Source: JAGOEF01 sp964511665
GTDB lineage: Bacteria; Bacteroidota; Bacteroidia; Bacteroidales; ML635J-15
Assembly (NCBI GenBank): GCA_964511665.1
Contig: CAZEHA010000014.1
Span: 1-64,000 of the forward strand
Length of the DNA: 64,000 nucleotides
Direction of reading: 5' to 3'
A model generated the notes under the pieces. It saw only the letters and a list, made by a program, of their open reading frames with translations. It was not told the origin of the DNA and did no database searches. Each line of letters begins with the position of its first letter. Position 1 is the first letter of the stretch. This document shows positions 27,512-36,071 of the stretch, piece by piece. The position numbers and the translations under genes are program-made.

Positions 27512-27671
27512 ACAATTTTTATGCCATCAGTAAAACTGATTGTTTTACTAATAAATACTTTGAAAAAATCATTGTAATGAAAATCAACTGGGGATAAACT
27601 AATTTACAGCGAAACCAGATGCAAACTAAGTTTATTAGAAATATTTAGGAACAAGTCTCTCTATGCATTTA

Positions 27672-29612
27672 TTACTGTAGTTCGAGCCCTATTATCAAAA
27701 TATCATCGGTTTGAGCAGCATCTTGGCGGTGTTTGTTGTAATAGGTTTCGAGCATCGGCTTTACTTCTTCAATGTTTATAGTATACAAGTCTGAAATTAG
27801 TTTCAACAATACATTGCGTGATATTTTGGCAGAAGCTGTTGCATTCAATTGATCGGGAAACCCATCGGTAAACAAAAACAGGCGATTCTTCGAATGATAT
27901 GCAATTTTAGTTTCTGAGCATTTATAGTCATCTGCAAAACCCAGCGAAATTCTATCGGAGCTCACCAGTTTGCTGCCCTTGTCAGATTGAAATATCATTT
28001 TATGATATAAGCCCGAAAAACAAATTATTTTTTCGAGAGGATTAATCATTAGAATCGAGATTTCGCATGAGCGTAAATGCATCACATCGTCGCTCGTTTC
28101 GTTACCAAAAAAGTCGATATGTTTTTTGTTTAATTCGTGCATTACTTCAGCCGTACCACAAAAACTATTCTGAAACACCGCATCTAAAAGCCGAACATAT
28201 ACCCCTGCCAGAAAAGCACCGGCAACACCATGACCGGTGCAGTCGCCAAGCACTGCAAACCAATTGCTTCCCTGATGGTAGATGCGGTAAAAATCGCCAC
28301 CCACCTTATCTTTGGGTCGAAACCATATGAAGTGTTGGGGCATAAAGTCAGAGGCTTTGGGCTGAACCAACGAAATAGACATGATGCTCTCGGCATATTC
28401 GATACTGTCGTTTATTGCCTTATGTTGCTGTTCGATTAGTAGGTTCTTTTCGTAGAGCTGCCTGTTATGCTTGTTTTTCTCGAGATAGCGCACAATAAGA
28501 ACCAATACAACTATGCAAGCCAATACTATGGCCCCCACCATTAAAACAATCATCAACTGCTGCCGTTGCAAGCGTTCTTCGTTCTGGGCGTTACGAACGT
28601 TCAATACATCCATTTCGTATTGCTGCTGAATATTCTCAATAATTTTTTTCAGTTCCAAATCGGTATTGATATCTCGTAATCCGGCATACAACTCCAAATA
28701 TTCATACGCCTTGCTCATCATTCCTGCCTTGGCATATAGTTCGTAAGCTGTTTTATAAAATGCCTCTTTTTGCTCGGTATTATCAATAAGCTCGGCTAAT
28801 TGTTTTGCTTTTTCGATGGTTTCGATAGCTGTTTCGGTTTTCCCGATACTTGAGTACACTTCTGCTTGCGAAATACCTATTCTGAGACAGGCCTGGTGAT
28901 TGCCAAGCGCGTCAAAATCGATCAAGGCTTTTTCGTATAAATGCAGCGCATTCTGATATTTCAGCTGACGTTTAAAAATATTAGCTACGTTCACATACAG
29001 GTAGGGTATTTGCTGGTGGGTTTCACCCGATTTAAGCATCAGATTCAGTGCTTTTGAATAGTACATCAAAGCGCTGTTGTAGTTGTCGAGGGCAGCAAGG
29101 CTGCTTCCCAAATTGGTCAGGCTATATATCACACTGATGGTATCGTTACACTGATTCGCAAACTCTAATGATTTTACGAAATATCGTATTGATGTTTCGT
29201 AAGCACCCTGTCGTCGGAAAATTACACCAATATTATTGTTAACCGTATTTAACCGAAAAACATCACCCACCTTTTCGGCATAAACCAGCACACTGTCGAA
29301 ACATTGCAGCGATTCCTGATACCGCGAATTCGACATAAACCACAGGGCTTTTACATTATAGGCATCGGCCAGTCTGCCTGCATTGTTGTGCTCCCGAGCC
29401 ATGGCAATGCTAATGTCGGCAAGCTGAAGACTTGAATCTCCGGTTGAATCGAGATAATTCATGGCTTCGTTAATGTATTTCGACATAAGCGAATCGGCAG
29501 CATTATCACGCACGACTTGTCCGGAAACATTTTCTCGGGAAAACAAACACACAAATAGTAGTACTAAAAACAAGATGTGTTTAGTTATAAGAGAAATAAT
29601 TTGTATTTTCAT
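27672..29612 (-). CDS. TPR-sensor SpoIIE-family serine phosphatase, membrane-bound
   Basis: 646 residues. A signal peptide (ITKHILFLVLLFVCLFSRENVSGQ) is followed by a periplasmic array of tetratricopeptide repeats (~35-310; for example AYETSIRYFVKSLEFANQCND and LKYQNALHLYEKALIDFDALGNHQ). A short coiled coil, one membrane helix (~353-375, MIVLMVGAIVLACIVVLVLIV) and a second coiled coil follow. The C-terminal PP2C/SpoIIE domain (~400-645) has the metal motifs DKVGGDFYRIY and VLGDCTGHGVAGAFLAGV. The layout implies that a periplasmic signal is transmitted to dephosphorylation of a cytoplasmic partner such as an anti-sigma antagonist. It is divergent from the barrel/MORN operon, with about 50-77 bases between starts. 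Confidence 0.88.
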   Translation of the reverse strand: MKIQIISLITKHILFLVLLFVCLFSRENVSGQVVRDNAADSLMSKYINEAMNYLDSTGDSSLQLADISIAMAREHNNAGRLADAYNVKALWFMSNSRYQESLQCFDSVLVYAEKVGDVFRLNTVNNNIGVIFRRQGAYETSIRYFVKSLEFANQCNDTISVIYSLTNLGSSLAALDNYNSALMYYSKALNLMLKSGETHQQIPYLYVNVANIFKRQLKYQNALHLYEKALIDFDALGNHQACLRIGISQAEVYSSIGKTETAIETIEKAKQLAELIDNTEQKEAFYKTAYELYAKAGMMSKAYEYLELYAGLRDINTDLELKKIIENIQQQYEMDVLNVRNAQNEERLQRQQLMIVLMVGAIVLACIVVLVLIVRYLEKNKHNRQLYEKNLLIEQQHKAINDSIEYAESIMSISLVQPKASDFMPQHFIWFRPKDKVGGDFYRIYHQGSNWFAVLGDCTGHGVAGAFLAGVYVRLLDAVFQNSFCGTAEVMHELNKKHIDFFGNETSDDVMHLRSCEISILMINPLEKIICFSGLYHKMIFQSDKGSKLVSSDRISLGFADDYKCSETKIAYHSKNRLFLFTDGFPDQLNATASAKISRNVLLKLISDLYTINIEEVKPMLETYYNKHRQDAAQTDDILIIGLELQ

Positions 29613-29689
29613 GGCCCTATAATCGGTAATACACTATAGTTTCGAAATGCTAAGATAATAATAAGCTGAGAAAATTAATATTCATATTC

Positions 29690-30781
29690 ATGTTGTTGTA
29701 TGCTGTTGTGTTACAAGCGCAAACACACCACACCGATTCTTTTTTCAGCGATGCGAAACACGATTGGCAGCAGGGAAAAATGCTCGACATACGATTGCGA
29801 AACCATAACTTTTTTAAGAACAACGAATATTTCAACGATTTTGTATATTCCTACACCCTACTGGGAGCCTTTCTTGAACCCACAGTAAGCTACAGGTTTT
29901 CGCCCTCGCTGCAGCTCACTGCCGGTTTGTATATGCAGAAATACTCAGGTATGGACAATTTGAACATTCTGAAACCTCTATACAGAATAGAATACCGGCC
30001 ACACAAAAACCTCAGCATTATTATGGGTGATTTGAATGGAGGCCTGAATCATAGGATGATGGAACAGATATACCGTTTCGACCGACATTTGATTGACAAC
30101 GACGAAGAAGGTGTTCAGCTGGTGTATAACAACGGCAGGCATTTTGCCGATTTATGGCTTAACTGCGATAAGGCGGCATTTCCGAAAGATCTGGAGCAGG
30201 AGCAATTGCAAATAGGGTTTTCGGGAGAATTGGGAATTGTTAAAACCCAACTGTATGACTTAAGGTTTACTTCGCAGGTATTGTGGGCTCACAACGGTGG
30301 GCAAGATTTGGCGGTGACTTATCAGGTAAGAAGTTTTGGGTCGGCAGCAAGCGGGGTTAAGTTTCACAGGCAGTGGCAAACCCGCAATGTGTCAGGCATT
30401 GCAGTAGAAAGCTCGGTGGTGTATTGCAGCGATTTATCGCCCGAGAAAAAAATGCCCTATACAAGTGGTTTTGGAGTTCACGGCTCGCTGGCAGCCTACT
30501 ACAGTTATGTTAGCTTTAGCTTGGGATACTGGTATGGGCATCATTATTTTTCGGCCCTGGGAGAGCCCTTGTTCCAGTCGATTAGTGCCAAATGGCGCTC
30601 GGTGATTGCCCCCGAACGAGAGGTAATCAGCCTCAAACTTGCCTTTACCAAAGAAGTAAGCGATGGACTAAAGATTGCCGTTCACTATGGCGCATATTAT
30701 GGCCGTGATATCGAAAGTTTCGACTATTTTTACGGCATGCATCTTATAGTTGATGGCAGCGTATTTTCGAAATATTATTGA
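29690..30781 (+). CDS. Outer-membrane beta-barrel protein, function unknown
   Basis: 363 residues from the ATG at 29690, mostly alternating aromatic strands (LQLTAGLYMQKYSGMDNLNI, YRIEYRPHKNLSIIMGDLNGGLNHRM, VSFSLGYWYGHHYFSALGEP, YYGRDIESFDYFYGMHLIVDG), consistent with an outer-membrane barrel. No named family recognised. The ATG leaves only MLLYAVVLQAQ, too short and uncharged for a signal peptide. In frame 24 bases upstream, CTG AGA AAA at 29666 would give L/M-RKLIFIFMLLYAVVLQAQ, a full signal peptide; an in-frame TAA lies before it at 29651. It overlaps or abuts the MORN lipoprotein gene. Confidence 0.7.
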   Translation: MLLYAVVLQAQTHHTDSFFSDAKHDWQQGKMLDIRLRNHNFFKNNEYFNDFVYSYTLLGAFLEPTVSYRFSPSLQLTAGLYMQKYSGMDNLNILKPLYRIEYRPHKNLSIIMGDLNGGLNHRMMEQIYRFDRHLIDNDEEGVQLVYNNGRHFADLWLNCDKAAFPKDLEQEQLQIGFSGELGIVKTQLYDLRFTSQVLWAHNGGQDLAVTYQVRSFGSAASGVKFHRQWQTRNVSGIAVESSVVYCSDLSPEKKMPYTSGFGVHGSLAAYYSYVSFSLGYWYGHHYFSALGEPLFQSISAKWRSVIAPEREVISLKLAFTKEVSDGLKIAVHYGAYYGRDIESFDYFYGMHLIVDGSVFSKYY

Positions 30782-30789
30782 GTGATTGT

Positions 30790-31248
30790 ATGAAAGAAAA
30801 GGCAACCAAACAAGTTCTACCCATTGTGGCGATTCTGTCGGTTACATTAATATTTGCGTGCACACAAAAAGAAACCGAGAGTTTTTACGATAACGGACAA
30901 GCTCTCAAGGAAGTGTACTACAAAACCGATGGCGATAAAAAAGAAATTACAAAGGTAATCTATTACTATAGAAACGGATTACCCGAGAGCATCACGCGAT
31001 ATAGTAACAGCAAGAAGCACGGCAAAGTAGAAAGCTTCTATGCAAACGGGAAAACAGCTTCATCGGAAAAGTACAATAATGGAGAGCTTCACGGGGAGTG
31101 CCACTACTACAACGAAAATGGTATGCCCTTGTACACGGCAGAATATAACAACGGATTGTCGCATGGTGAATGGAAGTTTTTCGATGAAAACGGCAAGCTT
31201 GTAAACACTCAGCACTACCAAAACGGAAAACTCGTAGAACAAAACTAA
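30790..31248 (+). CDS. MORN-repeat lipoprotein (YwqK-like), first of a pair
   Basis: 152 residues from the ATG at 30790, preferred over a TTG at 30778 because MKEKATKQVLPIVAILSVTLIFAC forms a proper lipoprotein signal. After the acylated cysteine come at least five MORN_2-type repeats of the form ESFYANGKTASSEKYNNGELHG / CHYYNENGMPLYTAEYNNG / WKFFDENGKLVNTQHYQNG. Such proteins are often annotated as YwqK family antitoxins, but no toxin is present here and the repeats are probably a surface scaffold. It starts 8 bases after the barrel gene and runs into the next MORN gene. Confidence 0.8.
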   Translation: MKEKATKQVLPIVAILSVTLIFACTQKETESFYDNGQALKEVYYKTDGDKKEITKVIYYYRNGLPESITRYSNSKKHGKVESFYANGKTASSEKYNNGELHGECHYYNENGMPLYTAEYNNGLSHGEWKFFDENGKLVNTQHYQNGKLVEQN

Positions 31249-31254
31249 GTGAAT

Positions 31255-31830
31255 ATGAAAGCATGTATTGTATTATTATTGGGTATCGCTGTATTGAACT
31301 TGTCGGGTTGCGGGAATGCTTCGAATACAGTTGCGAAAACAGGTGATTATAAAACCACGATCAACGAGCATCGCCTGAAATACGAAAATCAGAGTGGCGA
31401 CAGCATTAAAAGGGCGGGTATGCAAATAGTTGCCGAAACTTACGAAAACGGGCAGGCGCGCAAGGTCTTTATTTTTGCCGACAGCAGCTACAGCGAATTA
31501 ATATATGAAGTACAGTATTACGAAAGTGGCCAGCGTAAAATGGAAGGACCTTACTTAGAGGGCAATCGTCATGGCAAGTGGATGGCCTGGTATGAGAACG
31601 ATACGGTATGGAGTGTAGGATATTACAAGCAGGGCAAGCGACACGGATTATCGGCCGTGTATCATCCAAACGGAATAAAATTCTACGACAAAAACTACAT
31701 CAACAATGTTGCCGAAGGAAAGTGGAGTTTTTACAGCGAACAGGGCGAACTGGTTAGTGAGGCCTTTTATCATAAAGGTAATCTGGTAAAAGAAAACAAC
31801 TACAAACAAGAAGGCATTAACCCAGAATAA
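31255..31830 (+). CDS. MORN-repeat lipoprotein (YwqK-like), second of a pair
   Basis: 191 residues from the ATG at 31255 (a GTG two codons upstream is less likely). Signal MKACIVLLLGIAVLNLSGC with lipobox cysteine C19. Repeats include YETYENGQARKVFIF-like blocks, YYESGQRKMEGPYLEGNRHGKWMAW, YYKQGKRHGLSAVYHPNGIKFY and KWSFYSEQGELVSEAFYHKGNLV. It is paralogous in design to the neighbour 6 bases upstream. Its 3' end overlaps the convergent nucleoside transporter gene by 14 bases. Confidence 0.8.
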   Translation: MKACIVLLLGIAVLNLSGCGNASNTVAKTGDYKTTINEHRLKYENQSGDSIKRAGMQIVAETYENGQARKVFIFADSSYSELIYEVQYYESGQRKMEGPYLEGNRHGKWMAWYENDTVWSVGYYKQGKRHGLSAVYHPNGIKFYDKNYINNVAEGKWSFYSEQGELVSEAFYHKGNLVKENNYKQEGINPE

Positions 31831-33583
31831 TGCCTACCATGGTTGCCGAAAGCAGAGAGGCTAGTGTTCCTCCCAACAAGGCTTTCATTCCGAATTTCGA
31901 AAGTTGTTTGCGTTGCCCCGGAGCCAAAGAACCTATCCCTCCTATTTGAATGCCGATAGAAGCAAAGTTGGCAAATCCGCATAGCATATAGGTGCTCATA
32001 ATTATTGATTTTTCACTCGCAAAAGCACCGGCATCTTTAAGTTCGGCCAACGAAATATATCCAATAAACTCACTCATTATCAACTTCTCGCCAAGCAAGC
32101 GACCTGCCAACACAATATCTTCGCCGGCCACCCCTATCAGCCACATAATTGGGGCAAATGCATAACCCAAAATAAACTGCAACGACAAACCGGTGTATTG
32201 TCCGCCGGTAAATGCCGCAATAGCCGGATTCAGATGAGTGATATCGCCAAGCTTGCCTACAATAAAATTGAACATGGCAATAAAAGCCACAAACACCAGC
32301 AGCATGGCAGCAACGTTGGCTGCCAGTTTAAGCCCTTCGGTAGTGCCATTGGCCATGGAATCGAGAAAATTACTACCCACTTTTTCTTTCGAAACCTCTA
32401 CTTTTGTTGAAATTTCGTCGGTTTGCGGACAGAGTATTTTACTTACCACCACGGCTCCCGGAGCTGCCATTACCGAAGCTGTAAGCAAATGTTTGGCAAA
32501 AATAAGGCGCATGGCCGGGTCGTCGCCACCCAAAAAACCGATATAGGCAGCCAGCACACCTCCGGCTACTGTTGCCATCCCTCCAATCATTACCAGCAAA
32601 ATCTCCGATTTATTCATTTTTTCGAGGTAAGCCTTTATCATGAGAGGGCTCTCGGTTTGACCCAGAAAAATATTGCCCGCCACCGATAAACTTTCGGCGC
32701 CCGATATTTTCATGGCTTTAGTCATTACCCAGGCAAGTACCCAAACCACTTTTTGTATGACCCCTAAATAAAATAGCACCGATGTAAGTGCCGAGAAAAA
32801 TATAATGGTAGGCAAAATCTGGAATGCGAAAATATAACCATAGGTGCTTACGTCGAGCAAATCGCCGAGGAGAAAAGCAGCTCCTTCTCCCGAAAAATTG
32901 AGTATTTTTACAAATATTTTACCTGCAAATTCAAAAATAGCCTGAATAAACGGTACCTTGAGAACTCCTACCGCCAACACCGCCTGAGCAGCCAAACCAA
33001 TTGACACTACCTTCCACGATATTTTCTTGCGGTTCGAACTGAATAACCAGGCAATGAAAATAAGTACCAGCATGCCCAGTAAACCCCGAAGTAACGACAT
33101 CAGTGTAAACCCTTCTTTGTCGGCAATTTGAACATTTTGGCTACAGGCCTGCAACAGCAGCTGTTCTTGGTCGCCTTGCAGTATAATACTTCCATCCTTC
33201 GAAGTAGATATTTCGTACAATACCACTTCGGGTTGCACCAAAACACTATCGGCAGCAGGCGTCCAAACCATTGGCATGCCCTTTACAAAGAGCAATGGCA
33301 CCAGGCCATGTTGGTTCTCGAAAATAAGGAGTGAGTCGGCTTTTGTGCTGCGTTGGGCAATATCGCCATACAGCATTAATTTGTTGCCGTTTACATGGTA
33401 ATAGTGCCTTTGAGTCTGACCGCCTTTGGTAAGTTCTAACATGTTGCCTGTGTCGAAATAATACCACACAGTATCGCTATTCTGTACCGAAAACCACCTT
33501 TCTCCGGCTGAAAAACTGTGATTATTTGCCATAGCAATAGCAGCTACCACTATCAGCATGAACACCGAAAATAATTTCTTCAT
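31817..33583 (-). CDS. CNT (NupC) family nucleoside transporter with an extra N-terminal periplasmic domain
   Basis: 588 residues. The C-terminal ~415 residues form a concentrative nucleoside transporter: GTEGLKLAANVAAMLLVFVAFIAMFNFIVG, GNIFLGQTESPLMIKAYLEKM, SVMAAPGAVVVSKILCP, and LNPAIAAFTGGQYTGLSLQFILGYAFAPIMWLIG. It imports nucleosides by cation symport. Ahead of this lie a cleavable-type signal sequence (MKKLFSVFMLIVVAAIAMA) and ~140 residues of beta-rich extracytoplasmic sequence (WFSVQNSDTVWYYFDTGNMLEL, QRHYYHVNGNKLMLYGDI). Plain CNT proteins are about 400 residues, so this is an added domain. The gene follows the bifunctional nuclease gene by 10 bases. Confidence 0.88.
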   Translation of the reverse strand: MKKLFSVFMLIVVAAIAMANNHSFSAGERWFSVQNSDTVWYYFDTGNMLELTKGGQTQRHYYHVNGNKLMLYGDIAQRSTKADSLLIFENQHGLVPLLFVKGMPMVWTPAADSVLVQPEVVLYEISTSKDGSIILQGDQEQLLLQACSQNVQIADKEGFTLMSLLRGLLGMLVLIFIAWLFSSNRKKISWKVVSIGLAAQAVLAVGVLKVPFIQAIFEFAGKIFVKILNFSGEGAAFLLGDLLDVSTYGYIFAFQILPTIIFFSALTSVLFYLGVIQKVVWVLAWVMTKAMKISGAESLSVAGNIFLGQTESPLMIKAYLEKMNKSEILLVMIGGMATVAGGVLAAYIGFLGGDDPAMRLIFAKHLLTASVMAAPGAVVVSKILCPQTDEISTKVEVSKEKVGSNFLDSMANGTTEGLKLAANVAAMLLVFVAFIAMFNFIVGKLGDITHLNPAIAAFTGGQYTGLSLQFILGYAFAPIMWLIGVAGEDIVLAGRLLGEKLIMSEFIGYISLAELKDAGAFASEKSIIMSTYMLCGFANFASIGIQIGGIGSLAPGQRKQLSKFGMKALLGGTLASLLSATMVGIILG

Positions 33584-33593
33584 CTTACATCAA

Positions 33594-34196
33594 TTAGGTA
33601 TTGCGGCGTTTGTGTATTTCGTCACGAATTCTGCCTGCCAACTCGTAGTTTTCATCGTTAACAGCATTTTTCAGCATGGCTTCTAACTCGCGCGACGACA
33701 TTTCTGCAATATCGCGGGGTTTCATATCCTGTTCGTCGCTTTCGGCCGATTCTGTCACTTCGTGTTCTGTGGCTTCCTCCTCGGGTATATTCAACACGAT
33801 ACCTGCTTTTTCAACAATTTCGTCGGTTGTATAAATGGGGCATTTAAAACGTAAGGCAAGGGCTACCGCATCGGAGGTGCGCGATTCGACCAACTCGATT
33901 TGTTCATTTCTAAGCATCACCAACTGCGAGTAAAATACACCTTCTTCAAGTTTGTAGATAATCACTTCTTTCATCTGCAGTTCGTAGCGTTGGGCAACAT
34001 GCAAAAATAAATCGTGGGTTAACGGCCTGGCGGTAATAATGTCTTCGAGTTGAATGGCTATAGCCTGAGCTTCGAAACTACCAATAATAATGGGAATGCG
34101 TTGCTCGCTGTTATCAACCGAAAGAATCAGAGCATAGGCCCCTGCCTGTGTCTGACTATAAGACAATCCCAAAACCTGTAAGCGTACTTTCTTCAT
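33594..34196 (-). CDS. Bifunctional nuclease (BFN/DUF151) family protein with C-terminal UVR motif
   Basis: 200 residues. Residues ~1-140 match the bifunctional nuclease family (LSYSQTQAGAYALILSVDNSEQRIPIIIGSFEAQAIAIQLE, RPLTHDLFLHVAQ, VESRTSDAVALALRFKCPIYTTDEIVEKAG). The C-terminus (SSRELEAMLKNAVNDENYELAGRIRDEIHKRR) is a UVR motif, the UvrB/UvrC interaction helix pair. The combination BFN-UVR is common in Bacteroidota and suggests a nucleic-acid role, though the biochemical activity of bacterial members is poorly known. Probably cotranscribed with the nucleoside transporter. Confidence 0.88.
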   Translation of the reverse strand: MKKVRLQVLGLSYSQTQAGAYALILSVDNSEQRIPIIIGSFEAQAIAIQLEDIITARPLTHDLFLHVAQRYELQMKEVIIYKLEEGVFYSQLVMLRNEQIELVESRTSDAVALALRFKCPIYTTDEIVEKAGIVLNIPEEEATEHEVTESAESDEQDMKPRDIAEMSSRELEAMLKNAVNDENYELAGRIRDEIHKRRNT

Positions 34197-34217
34197 CTTT
34201 CAGCAATAGGTGTGTGG

Positions 34218-34225
34218 CAAATATA
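34218..34225 (-). promoter_or_regulatory. Possible -7 box for the BFN-nucleoside transporter operon
   Basis: The minus strand reads TATATTTG 22 bases before the BFN ATG, a match to TAnnTTTG. The -33 region is AT-rich without an exact TTTG. Confidence 0.4.
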
Positions 34226-34316
34226 CAAATTGATTTTGTAAAAATGCCATTCGTGCCAAATAATGGACTGGCGTTTTTTTTTTGAAAAACACAACTGTAA
34301 AATAAGCACTTATGCT

Positions 34317-35009
34317 TTAGTCTTTTACAAATACCTGCCTGACATGCGATTGCCATATTGCATGTATTTCGGCACCTGCTTCGGTGGCCTGCTGCACCGG
34401 GTTCGAGTAATTGCGCCTCACATATACGGTATTGAGCCCCGGCGTTAGTGTAAGGGTGCGATCGGCAGCAAACAACACCTGCACAGCCAGCAAATTGCTT
34501 TGCGAATAGGTTTGCAAATCGGTGCCAAGCGAACTGTGAATAAATGCATTGACCACTTCGTTGGCACGAATTGAATCGCCGGTAAACGGCAAGGCATATA
34601 CATGTCCCCGAACCAGAGTGTCGAGTGTTTCGGGTAAATCGACCGGATGCAAAACAGCCGTATTTACGAAAAAGTTGCTATCGAGATCCATATAGGTAAA
34701 CTCTCCCTCGGCCACAAGCCCCGGATAACTTATTTCGTAGTAGGCCAACAAGGGTTTAAATGTAAGGTAATCGTCGTTGAACTTCACGTAAGCATGCCCT
34801 GCCAGCTGCAAGAGTGTGCCGGTGATGCTGCCGAACCGGAACGATGCTCGTGCATAGGTGATATCTTGGTCGGAATTGTAGAATAATTCGTAGTATGCGT
34901 AAATTCTGTCTTGATTCACATCGTCGGAGTTTTCGCGTTCACAACCTGATAAAGAAATCAGTATTGCAGCGATGGTAAGCAGAATCGAAATAAGAACAAA
35001 TTTTTTCAT
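34317..35009 (-). CDS. Lipoprotein of unknown function
   Basis: 230 residues. The signal MKKFVLISILLTIAAILISLSGC ends in a lipobox (acylated C23). The mature part is beta-rich and acidic (AYYELFYNSDQDITYARASFRFGSITGTLLQLAGHAYVKFND; VLHPVDLPETLDTLVRGHVYALPF; LTLTPGLNTVYVRRNY). No family recognised. The start codon overlaps the prmC stop by ATGA, so it is translationally coupled to prmC. That coupling may be incidental, since the two products act in different compartments. Confidence 0.7.
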   Translation of the reverse strand: MKKFVLISILLTIAAILISLSGCERENSDDVNQDRIYAYYELFYNSDQDITYARASFRFGSITGTLLQLAGHAYVKFNDDYLTFKPLLAYYEISYPGLVAEGEFTYMDLDSNFFVNTAVLHPVDLPETLDTLVRGHVYALPFTGDSIRANEVVNAFIHSSLGTDLQTYSQSNLLAVQVLFAADRTLTLTPGLNTVYVRRNYSNPVQQATEAGAEIHAIWQSHVRQVFVKD

Positions 35010-35869
35010 TTTTGGGGCATATTGGTTACTTTTACAAATCTACATTTTTTATTGATGTCGTTATAAAACGAAACGTCGGAAAAGCCATATTTTTGAATAA
35101 GTGCTGCCATTTCGCTGCCTTTGCTCTCGTTTATTTCGAGATACAAACTGAATTGATTACTGCTTTGCCTTATCGCATAGTTCAAAATGGCTTCGTAAAA
35201 ACACAGGCTGTTGTTGTCGTGAACAAACAGTGCCCGATGTGGTTCGAATTCAAGCACATTCCTATGCATACGAGCCGCTTCCGACTGCAACACATAAGGG
35301 GGGTTGCTCACAATAACATCGAAAGGGCCTCCTTCTAATTCGGGCAATGGCTCAAGAACATCGGCCTGCACCCAGTTCACCCGAACGCCATTGGCCACGG
35401 CGTTTTCGGCTGCAGTTTGCAATGCTTGGGGCGACACATCGATTGCGGTAACACAGCTCGTGTTTAAATGCTTAGCCAAACTTAGCGCAATGCAACCCGA
35501 GCCGGTACACATGTCGAGAATACGTAAACCTGTCCGGTGTGCCTGATCGGCAATAATGGTTTGCACCATTTCTTCGGTTTCGGGTCGTGGTATTAATACC
35601 GATTTGTTCACCTGTATATTCAAATCACAAAACAACGTGTATCCCAGCACATACTGCAAGGGTTCTGCCTGCATCAGCCTGTTCAGCATTTTGTTGAGAC
35701 AGCTTTCGTGGGTAGCCAATGCTTCACTATCGTAGTGCAAATGCAGATGCAGCAAATCGTAACCGGTGCAATGCATCAATACATTCCGGGCCAAACTTTC
35801 CGATTCAGGTTCATCGTACAAAGCACACAGCTGGGCTGCCATATGCTGTTGCCACCAACGCAAGGTCAT
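35006..35869 (-). CDS. prmC: Peptide chain release factor N5-glutamine methyltransferase
   Basis: 287 residues. The helical N-terminal domain (LQYVLGYTLFCDLNIQVNKSVLIPRPETEEMV) leads into a class I methyltransferase with ILDMCTGSGCIALSLAKHL (SAM motif I) and the signature VSNPPYV for glutamine binding. PrmC methylates the GGQ glutamine of RF1/RF2. The length is typical. The downstream lipoprotein gene overlaps by 4 bases. Confidence 0.95.
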   Translation of the reverse strand: MTLRWWQQHMAAQLCALYDEPESESLARNVLMHCTGYDLLHLHLHYDSEALATHESCLNKMLNRLMQAEPLQYVLGYTLFCDLNIQVNKSVLIPRPETEEMVQTIIADQAHRTGLRILDMCTGSGCIALSLAKHLNTSCVTAIDVSPQALQTAAENAVANGVRVNWVQADVLEPLPELEGGPFDVIVSNPPYVLQSEAARMHRNVLEFEPHRALFVHDNNSLCFYEAILNYAIRQSSNQFSLYLEINESKGSEMAALIQKYGFSDVSFYNDINKKCRFVKVTNMPQK

Positions 35870-35894
35870 TTACTTAGCAAATTAACAGTTGTTG

Positions 35895-35902
35895 CAAATG
35901 TA
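35895..35902 (-). promoter_or_regulatory. Possible -7 box for prmC
   Basis: The minus strand reads TACATTTG 26 bases before the prmC ATG (TAnnTTTG). It lies between the start codon and a palindromic repeat array; no clear -33 box. Confidence 0.4.
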
Positions 35903-35920
35903 AGGTATATTTTGAAAGGA

Positions 35921-35990
35921 GAGTCGCGATAAAGGTGACGCGATGAACAGAGACGCGATGAACAGAGACGCGATAAATCGCGTCTCTACG
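35921..35990. repeat. Palindromic repeat array, GACGCGAT family (site 1)
   Basis: Four CGCGAT cores lie at 35925, 35939, 35954 and 35969, with a near-regular 14-15 base period (unit GAACAGAGACGCGAT). The last copy completes a palindrome, GAGACGCGAT-AA-ATCGCGTCTC (35965-35986). The 34 bases at 35957-35990 recur with one mismatch at 38391-38424. The array sits in the 203-base gap between prmC and the T9SS gene and may fold into a strong hairpin on either strand. Confidence 0.85.
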
Positions 35991-36071
35991 GGGATACATG
36001 GATTTTGATTTGAAAAACGGCGCTGGGGCTTGGGAGATGTGAGAATTTTGTATCTTGCACTATAAAATCTG

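Noticed and set aside
30790..31830. YwqK-family antitoxins of a toxin-antitoxin system
   Set aside because: The name comes from database labels for MORN repeats. Both proteins have lipoprotein signals and no toxin gene is adjacent.
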